Of a stretch of 64,000 nt of DNA, positions 1-7,928 are shown piece after piece. Origin of the DNA: Anaerococcus sp. Marseille-P3625 (GTDB lineage: Bacteria > Bacillota > Clostridia > Tissierellales > Peptoniphilaceae); contig NZ_OCTP01000009.1 in assembly GCF_900232825.1 (NCBI RefSeq), positions 1-64,000 on the forward strand. The letters run 5' to 3'. The position numbers and the translations under genes are program-made. The notes beneath the pieces were generated by a model that had not been told where the DNA came from, searched no databases, and worked only from the letters and a program-made list of their open reading frames with translations. How positions within the stretch are numbered: position 1 is the stretch's first letter; each line of letters opens with the position of its first letter.

Positions 1-82
1 ACCATACCGAACACAGAAGTTAAGCCCAACAACGCCGATGGTACTCGGAGGGAAGCCTCCCGGTAGAGTAGGAAGCTGCTAA
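1..82 (+). rRNA. rrf: 5S ribosomal RNA, 3' part (5' end outside window)
   Basis: The window opens inside a 5S rRNA. The conserved ACCGAACACAGAAGTTAAGC block of loops B/C and the late GGTAGAGTAGG block are both present. The 5' strand of the terminal stem lies upstream of the window, so the 3' end near base 82 is an estimate. A U-run hairpin follows directly, so this is probably the last gene of an rRNA operon. Confidence 0.93.
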
Positions 83-92
83 ACAAATTAAA

Positions 93-117
93 CTGATACA
101 TGAGTATCAGTTTTTTT
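93..117 (+). terminator. Intrinsic terminator of the rRNA operon
   Basis: A perfect 7-bp stem (CTGATAC/GTATCAG) with a 4-base loop is followed by seven T residues. It begins about 10 bases after the 5S rRNA. Confidence 0.9.
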
Positions 118-251
118 GTGCCTTTTTTTATTAGAATTTTCTTTGATATTTTTATTTTTTTAAATAATTGTCTATTATTTATTTATATTTCAATTATTAG
201 ATTATGTTTTTTAATATTTTAGAAGAGTAAATAAATTCTGAATTTAAAAAT

Positions 252-1145
252 TTAGTCAAGGGCAAAAATCTTCCTGTACCTATCCTCAGCACCGTAAGTT
301 TTTGCTAGGATTTTTTTGATTTTTATATTATTTTCGTAGATAAAACTTAAGACTTGGTTGATTTTTGAATCTTTAAGGTTAAAAATTATGGAATTTTCAG
401 CTTCTTTTATCTGGTATTTTATATTTTCTGAATTTGTATCTAAAAAATTTTGTAAAACTTTCATATCGTCTGAATTTTCTAAAAATATCCTATATTCAGT
501 TTGCTTATAAATTTCTATATCTTCGTAGATTACAGAACCGCCTTTTAGAAAAAGTATATCGTTAGTAATGTAATCAAGCTCATTTAAGCTATGAGAAGAA
601 ATTAGAATTGTCGTATTATTTTCGCCAAGGTTTTTTATCAAATCTCTAAATTTAAAAATACTATCAGTGTCAAGACCGTTTAGAGGCTCATCCATAAGTA
701 TAAGCTTAGGATTATTACAAAGAGCCATAGCAAGAAGAAGCCTTTGCTTCATGCCAAGTGAGTAGGAGCTTACGATTTTTTTATAAAAAGATCCTATATC
801 AGCAAGTTCTATAACTTCTTCAATTCTTTCTTGGGGGATTTTTTGTATATCGCAAATGTATTTAAGATGGTCAAAGCCTGTTAGATATGGATATAAAACT
901 CTATTATCTTTTAGAAAAGAAACTTCTCTAAAAATCTCATAATCTTTATTAGATTTGCCCAAAATTTCAATCTCGCCACTATCAAAGCTTATAAGATTCA
1001 TCATACAATTCATAAGAGTAGATTTGCCAGAACCGTTTGGACCGATAAGGGCTAGGACTTGGGGTTTTTCTATCTTAAATGATAGGTCATTTAAAACTTT
1101 GTGCTTGCCATAAGATTTATTTAAATTTTTTACGTCAACAATCAT
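252..1145 (-). CDS. ABC transporter ATP-binding protein
   Basis: ATPase subunit of an ABC transporter, 297 aa. Visible motifs are Walker A GPNGSGKS (35-42), the signature SYSLGMKQ (127-134), Walker B LILMDEP (148-154) and the H-loop histidine (H185). After the nucleotide-binding domain comes a C-terminal extension of about 90 residues, as in DrrA/CcmA-type or bacitracin-type exporter ATPases. A GGAGAG site precedes the ATG. It is transcribed divergently from the large ABC-2 permease at 1226, its obvious partner, with only 80 bp between them. The substrate cannot be told from the sequence; an export or membrane-stress role is typical of the family. Confidence 0.93.
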   Translation of the reverse strand: MIVDVKNLNKSYGKHKVLNDLSFKIEKPQVLALIGPNGSGKSTLMNCMMNLISFDSGEIEILGKSNKDYEIFREVSFLKDNRVLYPYLTGFDHLKYICDIQKIPQERIEEVIELADIGSFYKKIVSSYSLGMKQRLLLAMALCNNPKLILMDEPLNGLDTDSIFKFRDLIKNLGENNTTILISSHSLNELDYITNDILFLKGGSVIYEDIEIYKQTEYRIFLENSDDMKVLQNFLDTNSENIKYQIKEAENSIIFNLKDSKINQVLSFIYENNIKIKKILAKTYGAEDRYRKIFALD

Positions 1146-1225
1146 AATACTCTCCTTGATTTTGTGCTATAATAATTATAACATGATAATGTAATAAAAT
1201 ACACAGATAAAGCAGTGGGGAAATT

Positions 1226-3745
1226 ATGATTAGACTTGAGATAAAGAAATTTTTTAAAAATGGCAATTTTTGGGCGGTTTTTTTGCTTGCCTTAATTCTT
1301 ACTATTTATGGCAACTTTTTTTCAATAAATATGTTTGATAGGCAAATTGATGAGGCGGTTGGAGATTTTGATTTTTTGTATGAAGTTGTATCTGGCCAAG
1401 AAGATGCTCCATTTCTTGAGCAGATAAGCATAAATGAATATGCTTGGCAAGGAAAAAGCAAGGAATTTAATGAAGATTATACAAAAATACAAAAAATGAA
1501 GGGCGATGACGAAGAAAGAAGCGAAAAAGAGATTCGTTATGATTTTTCTTATCCAGCTGTTAACCATGATTACATCAATGAGATTAAAAATTTTATAAAT
1601 AAGTATGATCTAAAACTAACAAAAGAATATGAGGAAAAACTTTCTTATTATGATGTGGCTTACCAATATTTGGATAAAAACAAGGTCGATGTGGATAAGT
1701 TTTTAAATGACAATTACCAAAGCTCTGCCAATATTTTATTTACCAACTTAAATTTATATTTTGGCTTTATTCCTTGTATTTTGCTGGGATTTTTGTTGGT
1801 AAATTCCATAGGAGATGATTACAAAAAAGATAATATCTTATTGTATTTCACAGAGCCTTTTTCTAGAAAAAGATATTTGCTAAATAAAATCATAAGTTTT
1901 ATCGGCTTGGGTCTATTTTATAGCCTATTAATATTTTTCTTTTCTTTTATCTGTGGATTAATTAAAAAAGATATAAATTTCTTGCTGGATTTTCCTATTA
2001 GAATTTATGAATATAAGGAAATTTACATCTTATTTTATCAATATCTACAAAAAGTAGTAGGACTTTTTATTTTTAAAAGCCTTTTGATTTTTGCCCTTTC
2101 AAGCTTAATAATTTTAATTTTTAAAGACAATAGTATTGCAACCATCATTCAAAGCTCTATTTTTGCCCTTTTATATATAGTGACCGATGTTTTTGACAAA
2201 CTAAAAAATCTCTACAATCCTATATATTTTACCTACGATAAGTTTTTCTTGGGAGCTTATGAGCTAGATCCAAGTCTAAATGGAGTTTCAAACAATCCTT
2301 TTGTCTATGTGGGTCCAAGGGTAAGGGTCATGTTTTTTGTAATATATTTAATTCTAATATTTGTCCTATTATTGATCTCCTTTAGATTCTTGGCCATTGA
2401 TAAGATGATAAAACTAAAGTATAAGGCTATTTCAAGAACAAAGCCAACGTCTATTATGGGATTTGAATTTTACAAAAGCGGGAAATTCTTAGATCAAAAA
2501 ATTCCTTATATTCTAGGAGGATTTTTGATAGTTGTTTTAATTTCATCCAATTTGTACTATGTAAATAATGTTGGAAAAGAATATTTTCAGGCGGATATGC
2601 TAAAATTAGCCTTAACAATGAGCATTGAAAATAATAAAGAAGAGCATTTTTATCCAAAATCTTCTTATATGGAAGAAAATCGCAAAGAATTTGAAGAATC
2701 GACCAGGCGACTTGAAGAATACAATAATTTGGAAAATCTTTATAGGGAAAAGGATCCGAACTTTTACAAGTTGCTATATGAAACCAACGCCTATATTGAT
2801 GGACTTGATCGAGATTATAGGGGCAATGTTTTTGCTGAAGAAAGCGTAAATATCAATCCACTTACTCTAAAAAATGGGGACTTGTCAGTATTTTCTAAAG
2901 AAGTTAGGGAAAATTATAAAAAACTTTTGCTAGAGAAAGATCTAAAGCCGATGAAAGTTTTATTTAACAGGTCTCTTAGCTGGTATGACGAGGATAAAAA
3001 TCCTAAAGATTTAGACTTTGCCATGGCAAGACAAATTCCGCTTGATATTTCTTCTTTTATGCTAGTTTATAGATTTATCTACAAATACAATTTGCCAGTA
3101 CTTTTGATTTTGCTTTGCCTTTATCTTTTCGGGACAAATTATAATAGAGATTTTGAAAAAAGCGATTCTTTGGATTTCTTATACACAAATCCAATAGATA
3201 AGGGAAAATATTATGATAAGAAATACTTGGTTGGTTTGCTAGAATCCTTGAAATATTTTGCCTTTGTACTAGCTCTTATACTTATCATTGGACTTATCTT
3301 TGACCCTCGCAAAACACTAGCTTATCCGATTTTAAGATATGAGGGAGCAGTTAAAAATCCTATGGAAAATATGGATTATTCATCCTATTACACTTATATC
3401 AGCCTTGGAAAATATCTCTTAGAAGCTTTGGCGCTTTCGCTAAGCCTACTTGTTTTGCTCTATACTTTTGCCCACAGCCTAAGTGTAAAAATCAAAAATA
3501 GATATAAGATTTATTTTATTATGACACTTGTTGGATTAATCCTAATACTTGCTGTAAGATATTTGCCAAATACTAGTAGTTTTAATCCTTTGGCATATTT
3601 TTCAATCAACGATGTAGTCGATGGATCAATAGCTGTAAAGAAAAATATCCTGGGAATAAGTGTCGCTAAGGGCATAAGTCTTATGCTAATTTTAAGTGGA
3701 ATAATTTATTTTGTAGGAAGAAAAATAAGCACTAGAGTTGATTAA
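1226..3745 (+). CDS. ABC-2 type permease, double-length
   Basis: Membrane protein of 839 aa. It has an N-terminal membrane segment (about 15-33), an extracytoplasmic stretch, and a cluster of hydrophobic helices (about 175-400). A second half repeats this plan, with a helix near 430, a charged loop at 450-625, and helices at 630-650, 672-692 and 735-830. It therefore looks like two ABC-2 permease units in one chain, which would let it pair with a homodimer of the divergent ATPase at 252-1145. The start is an ATG after a weak GGGGAAA site. Assignment rests on topology and context, not on a strong motif. Confidence 0.75.
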   Translation: MIRLEIKKFFKNGNFWAVFLLALILTIYGNFFSINMFDRQIDEAVGDFDFLYEVVSGQEDAPFLEQISINEYAWQGKSKEFNEDYTKIQKMKGDDEERSEKEIRYDFSYPAVNHDYINEIKNFINKYDLKLTKEYEEKLSYYDVAYQYLDKNKVDVDKFLNDNYQSSANILFTNLNLYFGFIPCILLGFLLVNSIGDDYKKDNILLYFTEPFSRKRYLLNKIISFIGLGLFYSLLIFFFSFICGLIKKDINFLLDFPIRIYEYKEIYILFYQYLQKVVGLFIFKSLLIFALSSLIILIFKDNSIATIIQSSIFALLYIVTDVFDKLKNLYNPIYFTYDKFFLGAYELDPSLNGVSNNPFVYVGPRVRVMFFVIYLILIFVLLLISFRFLAIDKMIKLKYKAISRTKPTSIMGFEFYKSGKFLDQKIPYILGGFLIVVLISSNLYYVNNVGKEYFQADMLKLALTMSIENNKEEHFYPKSSYMEENRKEFEESTRRLEEYNNLENLYREKDPNFYKLLYETNAYIDGLDRDYRGNVFAEESVNINPLTLKNGDLSVFSKEVRENYKKLLLEKDLKPMKVLFNRSLSWYDEDKNPKDLDFAMARQIPLDISSFMLVYRFIYKYNLPVLLILLCLYLFGTNYNRDFEKSDSLDFLYTNPIDKGKYYDKKYLVGLLESLKYFAFVLALILIIGLIFDPRKTLAYPILRYEGAVKNPMENMDYSSYYTYISLGKYLLEALALSLSLLVLLYTFAHSLSVKIKNRYKIYFIMTLVGLILILAVRYLPNTSSFNPLAYFSINDVVDGSIAVKKNILGISVAKGISLMLILSGIIYFVGRKISTRVD

Positions 3746-3802
3746 TTTAGAAGATTTATAAATAATATTGACAATAGTGCTTATAAATGTTAAGTTAATA
3801 TC

Positions 3803-3962
3803 AAGAGATTTAGATAATCCTTAGGGAAAGTACACTTATTTAAATCTTTTTTGAGCTAATTAATGATTATTATGGAACTAAAAGCTTAGGTTTTCCTAAA
3901 AAGTACACGCTTTTGGTTGTATTTGCTATGTGCAAATTTCCATAAGAATCATTAATTTTTTT
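3803..3962 (+). promoter_or_regulatory. Tandem structured 5' leader / attenuator of the corrinoid operon
   Basis: A candidate promoter (TTGACA 3768-3773, 17 bp, TAAGTT 3791-3796) would start transcription just before this element. Unit 1 is a stem at 3806-3812/3841-3847 followed by six T. Unit 2 is a 20-position stem at 3858-3877/3938-3957 with one mismatch, followed by seven T. Unit 2 encloses a stem 3880-3885/3909-3914, a hairpin 3886-3890/3895-3899 and a hairpin 3921-3926/3932-3937. Both units carry TTAGG and then AAAGTACAC in unpaired positions (about 3821-3835 and 3886-3908). Both hairpins look like intrinsic terminators, so this is probably a riboswitch-like or protein-controlled attenuator. 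It matches no class I can recall; B12-box elements are absent. Confidence 0.55.
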
Positions 3963-3996
3963 GTGGAAAAAACTTTTAAAGCTTGTGAGGAAAATT

Positions 3997-4776
3997 ATGA
4001 TTAGATCTTATAAGTGCGTGGATAATCCAAGTCGTGCCATAAATAAAGAAACTTATACAAATCCAAAGCTTATGGCAGAATTTGCCAAATCGGGCAGATA
4101 TATTTCACTTCCAATCATTCCCATAATTTCTGTTTGTTTGGGAGTCGAATTTGAAAATGGGATAAAAGCTGTCCCAATTTTTGAAAAAATTGAAGAAATT
4201 GATTTGCAAATGGATTATGAAAATCAAGCTTACAAAACTATGGTACAATCCTTGGAAATTCTAGATCCAGCAAAAACTGTAATAGAAATTAGAGGACCTT
4301 TGGCAACACTTGATAATTTTCTCGAACTTACAAAAGTTATGCGAGCTATGAAGAAAAAAAGAGAAATTTTAAATGATCTTTACGACAAACTTTCAGATAT
4401 TTACATAGATTTTATTAAAAAAATGCTTGAAAAAGATGTAAAAGTTTTTTCTTTTTCTGAAAGTATCCTTGATCCCAAAGTTTTGGGAGAAAAAGAAATT
4501 GCAAGATATGTAGACGATTTTTTGGAAAAATTTTTAAAAAAAGTTTTGCTATTGGGAAAAAATTACGAATTTACTTTTCACCTTTGCCCCAAATCAACTT
4601 TTGCCCTCATTGACTTAGATAAGGCTTATTTTGAAGAGATAAAATTTGAAAAACCTAAAAAATACATAGATATTTTGTTTAGCGAAAATTCCCTTATGGG
4701 CGATAGATGCATAAATTTAGCTGATAAAAGTTTTGATAAAGTAAACAAGATTAAAATAGGGAGGGAAAATGCCTAG
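3997..4776 (+). CDS. Short UroD/MtaA-like corrinoid methyltransferase-related protein
   Basis: First gene of the corrinoid operon. The ATG at 3997 is preferred because GTGAGG lies just upstream; a longer TTG frame from 3961 would run into the terminator-like leader. The 259-aa product is about 110 residues shorter than the two MtaA-like proteins downstream. It keeps an HLC motif (H195, C197) that aligns by eye with their zinc-ligand-like HIC motif. No signal peptide or membrane helix is visible. It overlaps the corrinoid protein by 8 bp, indicating translational coupling. I infer a divergent member of the uroporphyrinogen-decarboxylase-fold methyltransferases, but similarity is weak and it could be an accessory protein. 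Confidence 0.5.
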   Translation: MIRSYKCVDNPSRAINKETYTNPKLMAEFAKSGRYISLPIIPIISVCLGVEFENGIKAVPIFEKIEEIDLQMDYENQAYKTMVQSLEILDPAKTVIEIRGPLATLDNFLELTKVMRAMKKKREILNDLYDKLSDIYIDFIKKMLEKDVKVFSFSESILDPKVLGEKEIARYVDDFLEKFLKKVLLLGKNYEFTFHLCPKSTFALIDLDKAYFEEIKFEKPKKYIDILFSENSLMGDRCINLADKSFDKVNKIKIGRENA

Positions 4777-5416
4777 GAAAGAAGAATATTTTGATAAGAT
4801 GGCACAGATGGTTATAGATGAAGAAGATGAGGAAATTGCAGATCTTTGTAGGGCTTATCTAGCTGAAGGCTACGATCCAGAAGAGGCGATTTTTAAGGGG
4901 CTTATCAAAGGAATGAACGAGGTTGGCAAACTTTTTGAAGAAGAAGAATATTATATTTCAGATCTTCTAATTTGCTCTGATGCCATGTATAACGGTATCG
5001 ATGTTCTAACAGAAAAAATGGAAAGTCACCAAGAAAAAAATTTGGCGACAGCAGTTATTGGCGTTGTCGAGGGCGATACTCACGATATAGGTAAAAATTT
5101 AGTAAAACTTATGCTAGAAATAGCTGGTTTTAAGATGATAGATTTGGGAAAAGACGTTCCTTGCGAAAAATTTATAGATGAAGCCTTGGCAAATGATGCA
5201 AAATTTATAATGATGTCAACTCTTATGACGACAACCATGGAAAATATGAAAAAAGTTATAGATATGCTAAAAGAGCGAGGCCTTCGCGATAAATTTATTG
5301 TGATGATTGGAGGAGGCCCAGTTTCAGAAAGCTTTGCCCAAAAAATCGGAGCAGATGCCTATAGCGAAAATGCAACAGAAGCTGTAAAAGTAGCCAAAAG
5401 TTTTATTGGAAAATGA
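4769..5416 (+). CDS. Corrinoid (B12-binding) methyltransferase protein
   Basis: Corrinoid shuttle protein of 215 aa, of the MtaC/MtbC/MtvC type. An N-terminal helical cap (about 1-90) precedes a B12-binding Rossmann domain (about 91-215). The DTHDIG motif (103-108) supplies the lower-axial ligand His105. Family proteins carry a methyl group on cobalt between a substrate-specific methyltransferase and an acceptor methyltransferase. It overlaps the upstream gene by 8 bp and the RACE protein by 4 bp (ATGA), so the three are translationally coupled. The substrate is not readable from this protein. Confidence 0.93.
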   Translation: MPRKEEYFDKMAQMVIDEEDEEIADLCRAYLAEGYDPEEAIFKGLIKGMNEVGKLFEEEEYYISDLLICSDAMYNGIDVLTEKMESHQEKNLATAVIGVVEGDTHDIGKNLVKLMLEIAGFKMIDLGKDVPCEKFIDEALANDAKFIMMSTLMTTTMENMKKVIDMLKERGLRDKFIVMIGGGPVSESFAQKIGADAYSENATEAVKVAKSFIGK

Positions 5417-6984
5417 AAATAAAAATCGAAAATTTAGACACAGAATTTCAAGCAAGTGGAGAAGATGTCCTAAAAGATTTTTTGGAAAATTCTGTAAAGA
5501 TCAATAATTTTTGCAATGGCAAAGGAACTTGTGGCAAATGCAAGATAAAAATTTTATCTGGAATTGTAAATCCACCAAGCGAAAAAGAAAAATTGCTTTT
5601 AAGCAAAGAAGAAATTAAGGAAAATATCAGACTTGCCTGCCAAATTTCTCCGCAAACTGATATAAAAATAAGAAATTTTTACGAAAATTCAAAACTAGAA
5701 ATATTAGATGTTGGGGAAATTCCTGATTTTAAAAAAGATTATAGATCTGGCTATGGTTTTGCCATAGATATTGGAACTACGACAATTGCCGTTTATTTGG
5801 TAGATTTATCAACTGGTGAAATCGTGGGCAAAACTTCATCTATTAACCCTCAAAGCAAATACGGTCTTGATGTAATGACTAGAATTAGCTTTGAATATGA
5901 AAACTCCAAGGGAAAAGACCTATTAAAAGAAGTTTTAGTAAAAAGCTTAAACGAGCTTTTGCATAGACTCATAGAAGATTTTGAAATCGAAAAAAATTTT
6001 ATCAAAGAAATTATTGTAGCTGCCAACACTACTATGTTACACATGCTAGTAGGAGCTGATGCAAGAAAACTTGGGAGATTTCCCTATGAGGCGGAATTTT
6101 TACAAGGGCAAAAATTTTACGCAAGAGATTTGGCCATAGATTTTCCCGCAAATCTTTACACTTTGGCAAATGTTTCAGCTTTTATAGGCAGCGACATAGT
6201 AGCTGGAGTTTATCTTACAAAACTAAAAGAAAAGGAAAATACCTTATTTATAGATATTGGAACAAATGGTGAAATGGTTCTAAAAACTAGAAATAAATTG
6301 TATGCTTGCTCAACTGCAGCAGGGCCAGCCTTAGAGGCGATGAATATATCATCTGGTATGCGTGCAGAAAGAGGAGCTATTGAAGAAATAAAAATAGAAA
6401 AAGATCAAATAAGACTAAAAATTATAGGAGGTAAAAAAGCTAAGGGCATATGCGGAAGCGGCCTACTAAGCGCCGTAGCAGATGCGATTGAGAATAAATT
6501 AATTAACAAAAGAGGAAGGATAATAGATCCAAAAAACTTGGAAAATTCTGATTTTAGAAAAAACTATATCAGAGAAAATGAAAATGGTAAGAGATTTATA
6601 ATTTTAGATAAGGAAAATAAAATTTACCTAAGCCAAGATGATATAAGAGCAGTTCAACTTGCCAAAGGCGCGATTTTATCGGGATTTTTAACACTTTTAC
6701 AAATAGAAAAAGTTGAAATAGAGAACTTAAATTCTGTAATAATTGCTGGTGCTTTCGGCTCGCATCTAAAAAAATCTGACATAAGCAAAGTTGGAATTTT
6801 GCCAAAAGAAGTAGAAAATTTGATAACTTATGTGGGAAATTCGTCCCTAGTTGGGGCATATATGGCTCTTATGAATCCCCAAATAAAAAATGAAATGGAA
6901 GACTTGGCCAAGGAAATTTCCTATGTGGAACTTTCAACAAGCAAAGATTATGAAAAAACATTTGCAAGAGCTATGCAATTTTAG
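5413..6984 (+). CDS. RACE protein: ferredoxin-ASKHA reductive activator of corrinoid enzymes
   Basis: ATP-dependent reductive activator of corrinoid proteins, 523 aa. An N-terminal plant-type [2Fe-2S] domain has Cys34, Cys40, Cys43 and Cys76. A linker follows, then a C-terminal DUF4445/ASKHA ATPase domain with the phosphate-loop sequence DIGTTTIAVYL near residue 120 and a second one, DIGTNGEM, near 280. Family members (RamA, RACo, MtvA-type activators) return inactive Co(II) to Co(I). Its ATG overlaps the stop of the corrinoid protein, which is very likely its client. Length and domain order are typical. Confidence 0.93.
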   Translation: MKIKIENLDTEFQASGEDVLKDFLENSVKINNFCNGKGTCGKCKIKILSGIVNPPSEKEKLLLSKEEIKENIRLACQISPQTDIKIRNFYENSKLEILDVGEIPDFKKDYRSGYGFAIDIGTTTIAVYLVDLSTGEIVGKTSSINPQSKYGLDVMTRISFEYENSKGKDLLKEVLVKSLNELLHRLIEDFEIEKNFIKEIIVAANTTMLHMLVGADARKLGRFPYEAEFLQGQKFYARDLAIDFPANLYTLANVSAFIGSDIVAGVYLTKLKEKENTLFIDIGTNGEMVLKTRNKLYACSTAAGPALEAMNISSGMRAERGAIEEIKIEKDQIRLKIIGGKKAKGICGSGLLSAVADAIENKLINKRGRIIDPKNLENSDFRKNYIRENENGKRFIILDKENKIYLSQDDIRAVQLAKGAILSGFLTLLQIEKVEIENLNSVIIAGAFGSHLKKSDISKVGILPKEVENLITYVGNSSLVGAYMALMNPQIKNEMEDLAKEISYVELSTSKDYEKTFARAMQF

Positions 6985-6993
6985 GAGGAAAAT

Positions 6994-7407
6994 ATGAAAA
7001 AAATCAACAAATATCTATTAGCAATTTTAACAATCACAAGTCTAAGCCTAAGCGCTTGTAACAATCAAGCAAAAGAAGCGCCAAAAGAAGAAACAAAAGT
7101 AGAAGAAAAATCTGAAACTCCAGAAACTACAAGTGTAAAGATAACAATTTACGATAAGGTTAATGACAAAGAAATCCTAACAGAAGATGCAGAAATAGGA
7201 AAAGATGGTCTAGAAAAATACCTAGAAGAAAAACACCAAGCTAAATTTGAAAATGGAATGATGACAGAACTAGCAGGCATAAGCCAAGATAAGGATAAAA
7301 ACCAATACTGGATGTATTATGTAAACGACCAAATGGCAGAAGTTGGCATCGGCGATTATGAAGTCAAAGAAGGAGATAAAATAGAATTTAGATTTGAACA
7401 AATGTAG
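6994..7407 (+). CDS. DUF4430 lipoprotein (transcobalamin-C-like)
   Basis: Secreted lipoprotein of 137 aa. A signal peptide ends in the lipobox LSAC with Cys22, followed by a Glu/Lys/Pro-rich linker. The compact domain from about residue 48 has the DUF4430 hallmarks (YWMYYVNDQ, then GIGDYEV, then GDKIEFRFE). DUF4430 is the fold of the C-terminal domain of eukaryotic transcobalamin. AGGAGG lies 5 bases before the ATG. It sits between the corrinoid activator and an ECF S-component, and its stop abuts that gene's start. Capture of cobalamin at the cell surface is the natural inference, but ligand identity is not proven by sequence. Confidence 0.82.
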   Translation: MKKINKYLLAILTITSLSLSACNNQAKEAPKEETKVEEKSETPETTSVKITIYDKVNDKEILTEDAEIGKDGLEKYLEEKHQAKFENGMMTELAGISQDKDKNQYWMYYVNDQMAEVGIGDYEVKEGDKIEFRFEQM

Positions 7408-7920
7408 ATGGATACTAGAAAACTTACAAGACTTGCAAGTCTTATCGCCATTTGTGTGTTAAGTAGAATTAATTTTCAACTTATTCCCAATGTGCAAATT
7501 TTATCAGATATTATCCTAATTCTTGCCATTGATGGAAAGCTTGACGAAGCGATAATTGTAAATGCCATAACCATGACAGTGACAAGCTTTTATCTGGGCT
7601 TTGGTTATTGGGTGATTTTTCAAATTGTAGATTTTGCCATACTAAGCCTAATAAATTTTATAATTTTTAAAAAAATTAATAAAACTGATTTGACCAAGGC
7701 CCTAGCTCTTGGCGGATCAGGATTTATTTACGGGCTATTAATTACCTTAATGCAAGTTTTGATAATAGATGCAGGCAAAATTTCATTTATTGCCTTGTAT
7801 GTGGGTTCAATTCCCTTTGATATCAACCATATGCTGGGAAATATTGCCATTTATTTTATCCTAATCAAAAGATTGGAAGAATACATCACCGGCAAGAAAC
7901 ATTTTAGAAGTCTAACTTAG
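7408..7920 (+). CDS. ECF transporter S-component, probably for cobalamin/corrinoid
   Basis: Integral membrane protein of 170 aa with about five to six hydrophobic helices, the size of an ECF substrate-specificity subunit. The ATG begins immediately after the TAG of the DUF4430 lipoprotein, so the two are co-translated. S-components of this look next to DUF4430 lipoproteins are often annotated as cobalamin-type (CbrT-like). The energising EcfA/EcfA'/EcfT module is not in the window, which is normal for group II ECF systems. The corrinoid assignment rests on context. Confidence 0.7.
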   Translation: MDTRKLTRLASLIAICVLSRINFQLIPNVQILSDIILILAIDGKLDEAIIVNAITMTVTSFYLGFGYWVIFQIVDFAILSLINFIIFKKINKTDLTKALALGGSGFIYGLLITLMQVLIIDAGKISFIALYVGSIPFDINHMLGNIAIYFILIKRLEEYITGKKHFRSLT

Positions 7921-7928
7921 GAAGAAAA

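Noticed and set aside
3746-3996. Cobalamin riboswitch before the B12-dependent operon
   Set aside because: The conserved B12-box and core sequences are not present on the plus strand; the leader has another architecture and is listed as an orphan element.
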